Made by a program: the position numbers and the translations under genes. A model generated the notes under the pieces. The model saw only the letters and a program-made list of their open reading frames with translations. It was not told where the DNA came from and did not search any database. From contig NZ_JOEV01000045.1 of NCBI RefSeq assembly GCF_000721105.1, forward strand, positions 14,194 to 78,193: DNA of 64,000 nucleotides, given 5' to 3'. Shown piece after piece: positions 27,151 through 35,840 of this stretch. Origin of the DNA: Streptomyces cellulosae. Lineage in GTDB: Bacteria; Actinomycetota; Actinomycetes; Streptomycetales; Streptomycetaceae. Each line of letters begins with the position of its first letter. The stretch's first letter is position 1.

Positions 27151-27320
27151 TGGCCGGCGCGGCGGATGCCGGTGTCGACGACGAAGAGCGGGACCACCCG
27201 TTCCGCGTCCCGCACAGCGGCCTGGAGGACCGGATTGTCGTACACCCGCAGGTCCGCGGTGAACAGGGCGATGGAGACGGAGAGGGGGACGGAGTTGGGG
27301 ACGGAGGCGGAGACACGCAC
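27151..27320 (-). pseudogene. N-terminal fragment of a photolyase/cryptochrome gene
   Basis: The minus strand encodes VSIALFTADLRVYDNPVLQA, then DAERVVPLFVVDTGIRRAG, the first strand and helix of DNA photolyase N-terminal domains. It then breaks off at about 27151, where the frame reads antisense of the MFS fragment. Only about 55 of the usual ~450 residues remain; the FAD-binding domain is missing. The GTG at 27320 lies 16 bases after the NAD(P)-binding/DUF2867 gene stop, so the intact ancestor was probably the second gene of that operon. Confidence 0.75.
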
Positions 27321-27335
27321 GGTTCTCTGATCCCC

Positions 27336-28850
27336 TCAGCGCGTACGGGCCGGTTCGTCGACGCCCGATGCGGCGGCGGTGGCGATGTTGCGGACCATGC
27401 CGCCGAAGACCGCGGCGTGGAACGGGGCCACGCCCCACCAGTAGGCGTGCCCGGCCAGGCCGTGCGGATGGAACAGGGCCCGCTGCCGGTACACCGTGCG
27501 TCCCTGCGGATCCCGGTCGACGGCCATCTCCAGCCAGGCCAGGCCCGGCAGCCGCATCTCCGCGCGCAGCCGGAGCAGCCGGCCCGGCTCGATCTCCTCC
27601 ACCCGCCAGAAGTCCAGGCTGTCGCCGACCCGCAGCCGGGTCGCGTCCCGGCGCCCTCGGCGCAGGCCGACACCGCCCACCAGGGTGTCCAGCCAGCCGC
27701 GCAGTGACCAGGCCAGCGGCGAGGAGTACCAGCCGTTCTCGCCCCCGATCGCCTCCACCACCCGCCACAGCGCCTGCGGCGACGCCGCGACCGTACGCTC
27801 GCGGTCATCCGTGTAGAGGCTCCCGCCCGCCCAGTCGGGATCGGTCGGCAGCGGGTCGCTGGGGGCGCGGGGAGTCGAGGCCGAGGACCACCGGGTGGCC
27901 ACGTCCGCGTCCTGCACGCGCCGCAGCGCCAGCCTGATCGCCCCGTCGAGGGTGACCGGCCCCTCCGGCGGGTCGGGCACGTACCGGACGATGTCCCGCT
28001 CGGCGCAGACCACCTCGTGCTTCAGCGACTCGACCAGCGGACGCGCGAGAGCGCCCGGCACCGGAGTGACCAGACCGACCCAGAGGCTGGACAACCGGGG
28101 GGTGAGCAGCGGAACGGGAACGATGACCCGTTTCGGCAGCCCGGCGACGACGGCGTACCGCCGCATCATCTCCTCGTACGTGACCACATCCGGCCCGCCG
28201 ATGTCGAAGGCCCGGTTCACCTCGTACGGCAGCCGCGCGCACCCCACGAGGAGGCGGAGCACGTCGCGGACGGCGATCGGCTGGATACGGGTGCGCACCC
28301 AGCTCGGGGTCACCATCACGGGGAGCCGCTCGGTCAGATGGCGCAGCATCTCGAACGAGGCCGAACCCGACCCGATGATCACGGCTGCCCGCAGCACGGC
28401 CGTCGGCACGCCCGAGGCCAGGAGGATGCGGCCCACTTCGGTGCGGGACCGCAGATGGGGCGACAGCGCGCGCTCGGGTACTCCGGAAGGGCTCAGCCCG
28501 CCGAGATAGACGATCCGCCGGACCCCGGCGGCACGCGCCCGCTCCCCGAAGATCCTGGCCGCGCGCCGGTCGGTCTCCTCGAAACCCCGCCCGGTACCGA
28601 GCGCGTGCACCAGGTAGTACGCGACGTCGATTCCGTCCATGGCCGCACGCACGGACTCCTCGTCCGTCACGTCCCCGCGCACGACCTCCGCCCGCCCCGC
28701 CCACGGATGGTCCCGCAACTTGCCGGGCGAACGGGCCAGACAGCGCACCGAGTGCCCGGCGGCCAGCAACTCGGGCACGAGGCGGCCGCCCAGGTAGCCG
28801 GTGGCGCCGGTTACCAGGGTGCGCGGCGGATGGGGGCGGGCGTCGGTCAT
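27336..28850 (-). CDS. NAD(P)H-binding protein with DUF2867 domain
   Basis: A 504-residue two-domain protein. Residues 10-260 are an atypical SDR/NmrA-like Rossmann domain (VTGATGYLGGRLVPELL, CLARSPGKL, RIVYLGGLSP). The C-terminal ~150 residues match DUF2867, an SRPBCC-like domain (GENGWYSSPLAWSLRGWLD, DFWRVEEIEPGRLLRLRAEM, YRQRALFHPHGLAG, YWWGVAPFH). This fusion is common in actinobacteria, often beside photolyase or carotenoid genes. Here the photolyase downstream is broken. ATG 28850 has only a weak ribosome site. The role is probably reductive metabolism of a lipid- or isoprenoid-type ligand, but this is not established. Confidence 0.88.
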   Translation of the reverse strand: MTDARPHPPRTLVTGATGYLGGRLVPELLAAGHSVRCLARSPGKLRDHPWAGRAEVVRGDVTDEESVRAAMDGIDVAYYLVHALGTGRGFEETDRRAARIFGERARAAGVRRIVYLGGLSPSGVPERALSPHLRSRTEVGRILLASGVPTAVLRAAVIIGSGSASFEMLRHLTERLPVMVTPSWVRTRIQPIAVRDVLRLLVGCARLPYEVNRAFDIGGPDVVTYEEMMRRYAVVAGLPKRVIVPVPLLTPRLSSLWVGLVTPVPGALARPLVESLKHEVVCAERDIVRYVPDPPEGPVTLDGAIRLALRRVQDADVATRWSSASTPRAPSDPLPTDPDWAGGSLYTDDRERTVAASPQALWRVVEAIGGENGWYSSPLAWSLRGWLDTLVGGVGLRRGRRDATRLRVGDSLDFWRVEEIEPGRLLRLRAEMRLPGLAWLEMAVDRDPQGRTVYRQRALFHPHGLAGHAYWWGVAPFHAAVFGGMVRNIATAAASGVDEPARTR

Positions 28851-29160
28851 GTCGGTCCCATGCGTGCCGGTCGGGTGCGTCCTGTCCGGTGAGGGCCGCC
28901 GGTCCCGGTCGCAAGAAACGTCATGGCTCTCATGTCTTCCCAGGACGCGGCTCTGTCGATGTTCCCCCGAGGCCATGCTTTGGGCACAGGACGAGCACCG
29001 CAACCTCGGCGATGATGTCCTGAGGGTGACGGGGACGTCGGAACCGACTTGGTGCCGGTCGTCCGGGAGCACCAGTAGGCCTTGAGCCGGGCGGACCAGC
29101 CGACCCGCCACACACGCTCCTCGCTCTGGCACCTGTGCCCTCACATCCGTCGACGCCGGC
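28851..29160. other. Intergenic region upstream of the DUF2867 gene
   Basis: About 310 bases between two minus-strand genes. Short frames here lack ribosome sites and family features. It should contain the promoter of the NAD(P)-binding/DUF2867 gene. I see no clear operator or terminator. Confidence 0.35.
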
Positions 29161-30846
29161 TCACCCCAGCCCCGGCAGCCCGCGCAGTTCCGTGATCCGC
29201 AGGAGCCGCGCGAAGAGCAGGTACAGCAGGATCATCGCGAGGCCGCCCGCTGCCAGGGACAGTGCCGGCGTCCAGGTGGCTGAGGTCAGGCTCTGGCCGC
29301 AGGCGCGGGCGATGAGCCATCCGGCGAGCCCAGCGGCAGTGGCGGCCGTGGTCAGTCGGGCGTAGGTGCGGCAGATCCGTCGGCCGTCCAGCAGACCCCC
29401 GGTGCGTTGCCGCAGCCGCCGGGCCGTCAGCAGCAGGCCGATCGCGTAGGAGAGGGCGTAGGCGGCGGCCATTCCCGTGACCGACCAGCGGGGAGACAGC
29501 AGGAAGTGGCAGGCGACGGCGAGAGCGATGTTGATGCCGCTGATCCACAGTGCCATCCGGAACGGCGTACGGGTGTCCTCGAAGGCGTAGAAGCCGCGCA
29601 GCATGAGGTACTGGGCGGAGAACGGGATCAGTCCCAGGCCGAAGGCCTGCAGCATGTGGCCGAGGGGAACGGTGGCGGCGGCGTCGGCGGTGCCGTGGGC
29701 GAAGAGCAGCTGGGCGATCCGCGGTCCGAAGGCGAGAAAGAAGAAGGCGGCCGGGACGATGACGACGCCGCTGATCCGCAGTACGCGGGACAGGTCGGCG
29801 CGCAGGTCGTCGAGGCGGTGCTCGGTCACTGCCCGGCTCATGCGCGGGAGCAGGGCCGTCACCAGGGAGACAGTGACGATCGACTGGGGCAGCATCCATA
29901 TCTGCTGTGCGTAGCTGTAGGCGGTGTAGCCGACGCCGTCGCGGGGCAAAGCGGCGTCGGCGTCGGAGGCCAGGCGGGTGACCACCGTGCTCGCCACGAG
30001 GTTGGCCAGCACGAACAACAGGGTCCAGCGGGCCGCGTTCACGCTCTTGCGCAGGCCGGTGCCTCGCCAGTCGAAACGCGGGCGGAACCGGAAACCGGCC
30101 GCGCGGGCGTAGGGGATCAGGGCGAGTGCCTGGAGGGCCAGGGCGCATGTGGTCCCGATCCCCAGCAGCCGGACCTGGGCGTCGGTGATGTCCGAGACCT
30201 GTTCGGGGACGGTCATCAGTCCGAGGTACAGGCCGAACATGGCGATCAGGACGAGGTTGTTGAGGACCGGGGTCCACATCATCGCGCCGAACCGGTTCCG
30301 GGCGTTGAGGACTTGACCGAAGATGCTGAACACGCCGTAGAAGAAGATCTGCGGGAGCAGGAAACGGGCGAAGACCACGGTCAGCTCGAACGCGTCGTGC
30401 GTGGCGGGTGTGTCGTGCTGGTAGATGCTGATGATCTCAGGGGCGGCCCATGTGGCCAGCGCGGTCCCCATGCCGAGGACGCACAACACCAGGGTGACCA
30501 GGCGTTGTTCGAAGGCGGCGCCGCCGTCGGGGTCTTCCGTGCGGGCCCGGACCAGTTGGGGGACCAGGACGGAGTTCAGCGCGCCGCCGATCAGCAGGAA
30601 GTACAGACTGGTCGGCACCGTGTTGGCCTGGTTGTAGGTGGTGGCCAGCAGCCCGGTGCCCAGCGCGGCGGCCTGCAGCACCTGCCGTATCAGTCCGGTG
30701 GCGCGCGAGACGACCGTTCCCGCGGCCATCAGCGCCGACGAACGCAGCAGTCCGGCCCCGCCTTTCTCCTCGTTCGGAGCGGCGGGCCTGTGTCGTGTGT
30801 CCGACCGCTCCGACCGCTCGGGTGACGCATCTTCGATCATGGGCAC
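29161..30846 (-). CDS. murJ: MurJ/MviN-type lipid II flippase
   Basis: A 561-residue polytopic protein of the MOP exporter superfamily. It has the MurJ/MviN hallmarks: SALMAAGTVVSRATGLIRQV at the first helix, TSLYFLLIGGALNSVLVPQL, MMWTPVLNNLVLIAMF, about 14 hydrophobic segments and GFYAFEDTRTPF in helix 10. MurJ moves lipid-linked peptidoglycan precursors across the membrane. Streptomyces usually have a longer essential MurJ elsewhere, so this shorter one may be a paralogue used for sporulation or another lipid-linked substrate. Start GTG 30846 or ATG 30840; neither has a clear ribosome site. Confidence 0.87.
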   Translation of the reverse strand: MPMIEDASPERSERSDTRHRPAAPNEEKGGAGLLRSSALMAAGTVVSRATGLIRQVLQAAALGTGLLATTYNQANTVPTSLYFLLIGGALNSVLVPQLVRARTEDPDGGAAFEQRLVTLVLCVLGMGTALATWAAPEIISIYQHDTPATHDAFELTVVFARFLLPQIFFYGVFSIFGQVLNARNRFGAMMWTPVLNNLVLIAMFGLYLGLMTVPEQVSDITDAQVRLLGIGTTCALALQALALIPYARAAGFRFRPRFDWRGTGLRKSVNAARWTLLFVLANLVASTVVTRLASDADAALPRDGVGYTAYSYAQQIWMLPQSIVTVSLVTALLPRMSRAVTEHRLDDLRADLSRVLRISGVVIVPAAFFFLAFGPRIAQLLFAHGTADAAATVPLGHMLQAFGLGLIPFSAQYLMLRGFYAFEDTRTPFRMALWISGINIALAVACHFLLSPRWSVTGMAAAYALSYAIGLLLTARRLRQRTGGLLDGRRICRTYARLTTAATAAGLAGWLIARACGQSLTSATWTPALSLAAGGLAMILLYLLFARLLRITELRGLPGLG

Positions 30847-30937
30847 AATCTACGATCCGGATCTCACCCTGAAGCAGCTGAGAACGAGTCACGACCTGAC
30901 GTGCGAACCGCCGGAGAACTGCGGTGACTTCGGTCGG

Positions 30938-31318
30938 TCAGCCTGCTGTCGGGCTCTGCGGGACCTGCCCTCGGACGAACCCGTGGCTCCGCTCCACTTT
31001 CGCCACATGCAGCGTGTAGCTCTGGTACCACTCGGCTCGCCCGCGCTTCTGCGCCGCGCGGTGCTCGGCGTTGCGTCGCCACTGGGTGAGGGCTTCGGCG
31101 TCGCGGAAGTACCCGACGGTGATGCCCAGCCCGCCAGGAGTCTGCGCGTGGTCCATCCCCAGGAACCCGGGGACGTCCTTCACCAGCTCTTCCATGCGTG
31201 CGTTGGTCTCGCTGTAGCCGCTCTGGTCCTCGGTTCGCACCGTCGTGAAGACGGCCACGTAGTAGGGAGGTTCAGGGGCCTCGACGGGCGTGACAGGCGC
31301 TTCCGAGTGGTTGCTCAT
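30938..31318 (-). CDS. Antibiotic biosynthesis monooxygenase-fold protein
   Basis: A 126-residue protein with an ABM-like dimeric alpha-beta barrel. It contains YYVAVFTTVRTEDQSGYSE, MEELVKDVPGFLGMDHAQ, then GGLGITVGYFRDAEALTQW and WYQSYTLHVAKVERSHGF. It resembles YqjZ-type members, many of which are uncharacterised. The first 15 residues are Pro/Glu-rich and disordered. ATG 31318 is preceded by a weak GGTGG. It stands alone, upstream of MurJ on the same strand with a ~90-base gap. Haem or quinone oxidation occurs in relatives but is not predicted here. Confidence 0.85.
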   Translation of the reverse strand: MSNHSEAPVTPVEAPEPPYYVAVFTTVRTEDQSGYSETNARMEELVKDVPGFLGMDHAQTPGGLGITVGYFRDAEALTQWRRNAEHRAAQKRGRAEWYQSYTLHVAKVERSHGFVRGQVPQSPTAG

Positions 31319-31412
31319 GGCGCCACCGTAAGGCGGGATGCGCCCAACGATCCAGCGTCCTATGGCTCAATGACACGAGAGCTGTCAGGAAACCAGGGGG
31401 ATGATGACAGGC

Positions 31413-31880
31413 ATGCGCATCCGTATCGAAGCCGTCGACCTGCCCGGCCGTACCTGCTCGGTCCCCGTCGACGGTGGCGTCCGGGTGTACGGCGACGTCC
31501 ATGTCGCCGTACAGCGTCGGGACCGTCCGGCCGAGTTGCTGGAGCCGCGGCCCGGTGACGCCGCGTCCGCGACCTGGACCCTGGAGTGCGCCGCGGTCTC
31601 CTCGCCGACGGGTACGGACGTCACAGGTCCCTACGTACAGAACCGCCTGGGCCGCCGGTTCATCTACCTCTCGTGGGGCACGGTCGACGACTCGGGCGTC
31701 TTCACCATGTTCCGCCGGGCCAAGCTGCTGCTCGACGAAGTGCCCGCCGACGTCCTCGCCGTCGCCGCACGCGACGGCCTGCTGGTCGGGCGCCTCGGGC
31801 TGACCGACCCCTCCGGCAGCCCCGTGTGCGCGCGGGTCGTACCACCGCACATCACCTGGACCGCCGGACCCGGCCGGTAG
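31413..31880 (+). CDS. DUF5990-family protein
   Basis: A 155-residue cytosolic protein starting MRIRIEAVDLPGRTC. It contains VHVAVQRRDRPAELLEP, ATWTLECAAV, the hallmark GPYVQNRLGRRFIYLSWGTV, MFRRAKLLLDEVP and a closing PHITWTAGPGR. These match the actinobacterial DUF5990 group, which has no known function. ATG 31413 is preferred; ATGs at 31401/31404 lie directly behind AGGGGG and would add up to four residues. The gene is alone on the plus strand and ends at a hairpin shared with the convergent membrane protein. Confidence 0.8.
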   Translation: MRIRIEAVDLPGRTCSVPVDGGVRVYGDVHVAVQRRDRPAELLEPRPGDAASATWTLECAAVSSPTGTDVTGPYVQNRLGRRFIYLSWGTVDDSGVFTMFRRAKLLLDEVPADVLAVAARDGLLVGRLGLTDPSGSPVCARVVPPHITWTAGPGR

Positions 31881-31920
31881 CGCGTTCGGTTTCGGGGCCG
31901 GAGTCGGTGACGTATGAAGA

Positions 31921-31950
31921 ACTGCCCCTGCCCGGCCGGTCAGGGGCAGT
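31921..31950. terminator. Hairpin at the convergent 3' ends of two genes
   Basis: ACTGCCCCTG (31921-31930) and CAGGGGCAGT (31941-31950) pair perfectly around a 10-base loop. The right arm covers the stop codon of the minus-strand membrane protein (31940), so it may terminate the DUF5990 transcript and influence the 3' end of the opposing one. Confidence 0.6.
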
Positions 31951-32653
31951 CGTACGTGAAGTGGGCGGTCACCGTGCGAGGGGTGGGTGACAGGAGGCGC
32001 AGTTCGGCCCGCGCCGTGTAGTGGCCCTTGCCCTGGAAGGTCCACAGCAGGTGCAGGCGTGCGTGTCTCTGGCCCCGGACCATCACTTCGCGCAGGGCGC
32101 CCGAGGCGGTGCCGTCGCTTCGGGACCAGCGGTAGGAGAGCGTGCCCGGCCGGCCGTTCGAGGTGACCAGGGCGACGATGTCCGCTGTGTCGTCGCAGGC
32201 CAGAGCCGTCGGCCGGGCCGTGACCGCCACGGTGCGCACCGCGACGGACGGCCCGAGGCGCTGCCAGGCGAGGAAGGCGATGACGCAGATCAGCACGAGC
32301 GCGGGCAGCGCGTGTCGTCGCAGGCGTCGGCGCGCGGGGGCCGGCGGCGGCACCGCGGGCAGCGCACCGTGGGTACGGTGCGCGACGGCGGCGGTCACCC
32401 CCGGGCCGAAACGCAGCACGGTGCCTTCGGCGCGGTCGGGCAGCGTGGGAGGGGACGGCGTCGGCGGGATCTGCGTGGAGGGCAGCGGCCCGGCGAGGGT
32501 GGTGTCCGGTTCGGGCCCGCGGATCCAGTGACTGGCCAGCACCGTGGCGCTGTACTCGGCGTCGGCGGGGTCGAGCACCCGGTTGGGCTCACCGTCCTCG
32601 GCGGGCGCGGGAGTGCGGTCGTCCTCAGGGGTCATCGGAGTCATCGGGGTCAT
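31940..32653 (-). CDS. Single-pass membrane protein coupled to the Ser/Thr kinase
   Basis: A 237-residue protein with a long Pro/Asp/Glu-rich cytoplasmic part, one transmembrane helix (ALPALVLICVIAFLAW) and an extracytoplasmic Ig-like domain of ~100 residues (VRTVAVTARPTALACDD, YRWSRSDGTASG, LLWTFQGKGHYTARAELR). That domain resembles the C-terminal sensor region of the upstream kinase, which has VKDVAVSSFQQTGPTTASA and VDHTFQGTGCYWTVQA. The ATG at 32653 overlaps the kinase stop (ATGA); earlier in-frame starts exist up to 32665. The Thr-rich N-terminus could be a phosphorylation target (inference). Confidence 0.75.
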   Translation of the reverse strand: MTPMTPMTPEDDRTPAPAEDGEPNRVLDPADAEYSATVLASHWIRGPEPDTTLAGPLPSTQIPPTPSPPTLPDRAEGTVLRFGPGVTAAVAHRTHGALPAVPPPAPARRRLRRHALPALVLICVIAFLAWQRLGPSVAVRTVAVTARPTALACDDTADIVALVTSNGRPGTLSYRWSRSDGTASGALREVMVRGQRHARLHLLWTFQGKGHYTARAELRLLSPTPRTVTAHFTYDCP

Positions 32654-34290
32654 CGGAGGCCACATCCCCTGGTCAGGAGCTGCTGCGAGGCGCCGCCGTC
32701 GGCGGACGCCGGGGTGGTCGTGGCCTGCACCGTCCAGTAGCAGCCGGTGCCCTGGAAGGTGTGGTCGACGGTGAGCGTGTACTGGGTGGCGCCGCTGCGG
32801 TCGAACGTCTGGGACGAGCCGTCAGGGGTGGTGCCGAGCTGCAGCCCGGTGTCGCCCGTGGACCACGAGACGGTGACGGAGATCGGTCCGGTGCCGTCCG
32901 TGGTGATGTCGATCGTGGCCGAGGCGGTCGTCGGACCCGTCTGCTGGAAGCTCGACACCGCGACGTCCTTGACGGCGGGCGGGGCCGGCGCGGTGGGGGA
33001 GGCGGTCGTCGGTGCCGCCTCGGTGGCCGTCGCGGTGGGGGTCGTCGTCTCCGGGGCCGGAGCCGTGGTGGTGGCGGAGGTCGCGGACTCGCCGGTGCCC
33101 GCGGTCGCCGTGTCCGAGGGCGACAGGCCGGCTGACACGGTGGACGTCGGGGACGGCGTGGACGAGTGGGCCGGCGCGGTCGCGGCCGTGGGCCCTCCCG
33201 GCCGGGCGCCGGGCCGGGCGCTGGTGGTGGCCAGGGCCTGTGCCGCCTGCTGCGGATCCGCTCCCAGGGGGTGCTGGATGCCGTAGGACAGCATCGCGGC
33301 CAGAAGCAGGGCCGCACCGGCCACCAGCATTCCTGGCCGGCCCGGACGCCACGACCGGGCCCAGCCGAGGCCCTGTTCGCCGCTCAGGACCGTGCGTGCC
33401 GTGTCCGTCGTGCTGTGCGGGGCGCCGCGGGACGACGGCAGCAGCAGCAGGGCCACCAGTGCGGCGAGCCGGCCGCGGCCGCGTTCCTCCCAGTCGGGAC
33501 CGTAGGCGGTGCCGGCCACGGCCTCCAGTTCCGTGACGAACGCCTGGGCGTGCCGGGGCCGTTCCCGCGGGTCCTTGGCCAGCCCGCGCCGCACCAGCTC
33601 CCGCACCGCCTCGGGGACCTCCTCGGCGGGGACGGGCGCGTCGACGTGCTGCAGCGCGAGTTCGGCGAGATTGTCACCCGGGTACGGCTTGTGGCCCGTC
33701 AGGCACTCGAAGAACGTGGCCGTGGCCGCGTACACGTCGGCGGCAGGAGAGGCGGGCGCGCCGGTCCACTGCTCCGGCGCCATGTACGCGGGGGTCCCCG
33801 CCACGCCGACGCTGGTGCCGGCGTCCACCGCGATCCCGAAGTCGACCAGCTTGGACGTTCCGTCCGGTACGACCAGGACGTTCGCCGGTTTGTAGTCGCG
33901 GTGGACGACACCGATGCGGTGCGCGTCGTCCAGACCGAGCAGTGATCCCTTGAGGAGCACGAGTGCGGCCTCGGGTTCGAGCGGGCCCTGCCGGGCCAGC
34001 AGGGTCCGCAGCGAGACACCGTCCACCAGCTCCATCACGATGGCGGCGCCGTCCGGGCTCTCGACGTACTCGTACAACCCGGTGACGTACGGGCTCTCGA
34101 GGCCGCCGAGCAGCCGCGCCTCCGCCCTGAACTCGCGTACGAAGCCAGGTCGGGTGCGCAGTGACTCGCTGAGGTACTTCACCGCGACCGGGACGCCGGT
34201 CTCCTCGTGCACGGCCAGCACGACCCGCCCGCTCGCCCCTGATCCGAGCTCCAGCGACTCGGTGTATCCGGGCACTGCCCATGTGTTCAC
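32650..34290 (-). CDS. Membrane Ser/Thr protein kinase
   Basis: A PknB-type kinase of about 546 residues. The N-terminal kinase domain has ELGSGASGRVV (Gly-loop), VAVKYLSE (Lys), HRDYKPANV (catalytic loop; Tyr replaces the usual Leu), KLVDFGIA and YMAPEQW. A transmembrane helix (MLVAGAALLLAAMLSYGI) follows at about 325-345, then a long Thr/Ser/Ala/Pro linker and an extracytoplasmic Ig-like domain. The start is taken as GTG 34290 because GGGGG lies upstream and the fold begins at once (NTWAVPGYTE); GTG 34353 would add 21 residues. It overlaps the next gene, forming a kinase/partner pair. Confidence 0.9.
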   Translation of the reverse strand: MNTWAVPGYTESLELGSGASGRVVLAVHEETGVPVAVKYLSESLRTRPGFVREFRAEARLLGGLESPYVTGLYEYVESPDGAAIVMELVDGVSLRTLLARQGPLEPEAALVLLKGSLLGLDDAHRIGVVHRDYKPANVLVVPDGTSKLVDFGIAVDAGTSVGVAGTPAYMAPEQWTGAPASPAADVYAATATFFECLTGHKPYPGDNLAELALQHVDAPVPAEEVPEAVRELVRRGLAKDPRERPRHAQAFVTELEAVAGTAYGPDWEERGRGRLAALVALLLLPSSRGAPHSTTDTARTVLSGEQGLGWARSWRPGRPGMLVAGAALLLAAMLSYGIQHPLGADPQQAAQALATTSARPGARPGGPTAATAPAHSSTPSPTSTVSAGLSPSDTATAGTGESATSATTTAPAPETTTPTATATEAAPTTASPTAPAPPAVKDVAVSSFQQTGPTTASATIDITTDGTGPISVTVSWSTGDTGLQLGTTPDGSSQTFDRSGATQYTLTVDHTFQGTGCYWTVQATTTPASADGGASQQLLTRGCGLR

Positions 34291-34477
34291 TTCAGCCCCC
34301 AAGGCCGGCCGCGTGTGCTGCTGGGAACTCACCGGCCCCGGAGCTTCGGCCACGCGTCCAAGGACACATTTTCAGCCACTTCGGTTGCGGTGCGACCTCT
34401 TTGGCTCTTTTTGCCGCCGATTCGTTGTTCCGGGGTGGCTGAAAAAGAGGTCCTGGGTCTGCTTGAGGGAGGGCGCG

Positions 34478-34527
34478 GAGGGCGCCCCCGCGTTGAGGGC
34501 GCCCCCGTGTCGAGGGCGCCCCGCGCG
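34478..34527. repeat. 17-bp tandem repeat of GGGCGCCC hairpins
   Basis: Three 17-base units starting at 34478, 34495 and 34512, each GAGGGCGCCCC(C)G followed by a variable part. Each contains the palindrome GGGCGCCC. They lie just after the oxidoreductase stop (34537, minus strand) and may act as a reiterated terminator. Confidence 0.6.
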
Positions 34528-34536
34528 CGGTGTGCG

Positions 34537-35751
34537 TCAGGCCGGTGTCCTGACGGTCGCGGCCGCCCGGGCCGGTTCCCGTACGATGCGGCGGCGTCGG
34601 GTCGGGATGCCGAGGGTCGGGTTGGCCACGGACCATGCGGCGCCCTTGCAGATCACTTCCTTGTAGACGGCGGCGAGCCGGCCGGTCAGGGCCGCCCGGA
34701 CGGCGCGGTCGTCGGCGGTGACGTACTGGATGAGGCCGTCCCTGCGGCCCAGCGAGATGCACTGGTTGAAGTAGCGGAGCGGCACGTTCGGCAGCTTCCC
34801 GCCGGTCAGGCGGGCCGCGATGGCGTCGGCGGCCTGCCACGCCATGGGAGTGCCGGAGGCGCACGACATCCGCAGCGGCTTGTCGCCGGGGCCCATCGCC
34901 ATGCCCGCGTCGCCGATGGCGTACACGTCCGGGTGCGAGACCGAGCGCATGGTCGCGTCGACCACGATCTGGCCTGTGCCGGTGACGTCCAGGGTGGTGG
35001 CCCGTGCGATCGGGTGGACGGCGAAGCCCGTGGTCCACACGGTGACGGCGGCCGGGACGGACGTGCCGTCGGCGACGGTGACGCGGTCGGCCGCGACGCC
35101 CGTGACGGCGGCGTGCTCGTGCACGGTGATGCCGAGACGGTCGAAGACCCGCCGCAGGTGCCGGCGGCCCTTGGGTGAGAGCCAGTCACCCAGGCCGCCG
35201 TGGGCGGCGAGGGCGACGTCGAGGTCCGGTCGGGCCTCGGCGATCTCGGTCGCGGCCTCCACGCCGGTGAGGCCGCCGCCGACGACGACCACGGGCGCTC
35301 CGGCGTCCAGTCGGGCCAGGCGCTCGCGCAGCCGGAGCGCTCCGGGGCGACTGGCGATCTCGTGGGCGTACTCGGTGGTGCCGGGGACGCCCTGGCTGTT
35401 CCAGCCGCTGCCGAGGGCGTACACGAGGGTGTCGTACGACAGTTCCTCCTCCCGCTCCTCCGCGCCGTTCGCGGCGACGGCGGTGACGGTGACGGTCTTG
35501 CGGTCCACGTCGACACCGGTGACCTTCGCGAGCTTCACTTCGACACCGGTGCCCGCGAACATCTCGCTGAACGGCCGGGACGCGAGGTTCTGGCCGACCG
35601 CGAGCTGGTGCATCCGGACGCGTTCGACGAAGTCGGGCTCGGCGTTGACGAGGGTGATGGCGGCATCTTCGGGGCGCAGTCGCCTGGCGAGGCGCCCGGC
35701 GGCGGCGGCTCCGGTGTATCCGGCTCCCAGGACGACGATGCGGTGCTGCAT
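34537..35751 (-). CDS. FAD-dependent NADH dehydrogenase-like oxidoreductase
   Basis: A 404-residue flavoprotein of the pyridine nucleotide-disulphide/NDH-2-like family. The FAD site is RIVVLGAGYTGAAAAGRL, the NAD(P)H site is VVVVGGGLTGVEAATEI, and SHPDVYAIGDAGMA is the second FAD motif. No redox-active CxxC is present, as in NDH-2-like enzymes. ATG 35751 has AGGAG seven bases upstream. The ECF41-type sigma factor gene ends 87 bases upstream on the same strand. In that sigma group the neighbouring oxidoreductase is usually the regulated partner, so this gene is the probable target of SigJ. Confidence 0.92.
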   Translation of the reverse strand: MQHRIVVLGAGYTGAAAAGRLARRLRPEDAAITLVNAEPDFVERVRMHQLAVGQNLASRPFSEMFAGTGVEVKLAKVTGVDVDRKTVTVTAVAANGAEEREEELSYDTLVYALGSGWNSQGVPGTTEYAHEIASRPGALRLRERLARLDAGAPVVVVGGGLTGVEAATEIAEARPDLDVALAAHGGLGDWLSPKGRRHLRRVFDRLGITVHEHAAVTGVAADRVTVADGTSVPAAVTVWTTGFAVHPIARATTLDVTGTGQIVVDATMRSVSHPDVYAIGDAGMAMGPGDKPLRMSCASGTPMAWQAADAIAARLTGGKLPNVPLRYFNQCISLGRRDGLIQYVTADDRAVRAALTGRLAAVYKEVICKGAAWSVANPTLGIPTRRRRIVREPARAAATVRTPA

Positions 35752-35820
35752 TTCCGTACTCCTGTCTCGAGCGGGTTCGCCACCTGAACCGGGCGGCCCG
35801 CCGTTTCCTGACAGGAACAC

Positions 35821-35840
35821 GATGTGAACCACCTCACATC
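35821..35840 (-). promoter_or_regulatory. CRP-like palindrome upstream of the oxidoreductase
   Basis: GATGTGAACCACCTCACATC is a perfect 7-base inverted repeat with the TGTGA-N6-TCACA layout of CRP/FNR-family sites. It lies about 70 bases before the oxidoreductase ATG and overlaps the sigma-factor stop codon. A sequence like the ECF -35 element (TGTCAGG) follows at 35813-35807. Binding by the Streptomyces Crp is plausible but untested. Confidence 0.5.

Noticed and set aside
29407..30825. Plus-strand ORF of 472 residues
   Set aside because: Antisense to MurJ; no membrane segments or family features.
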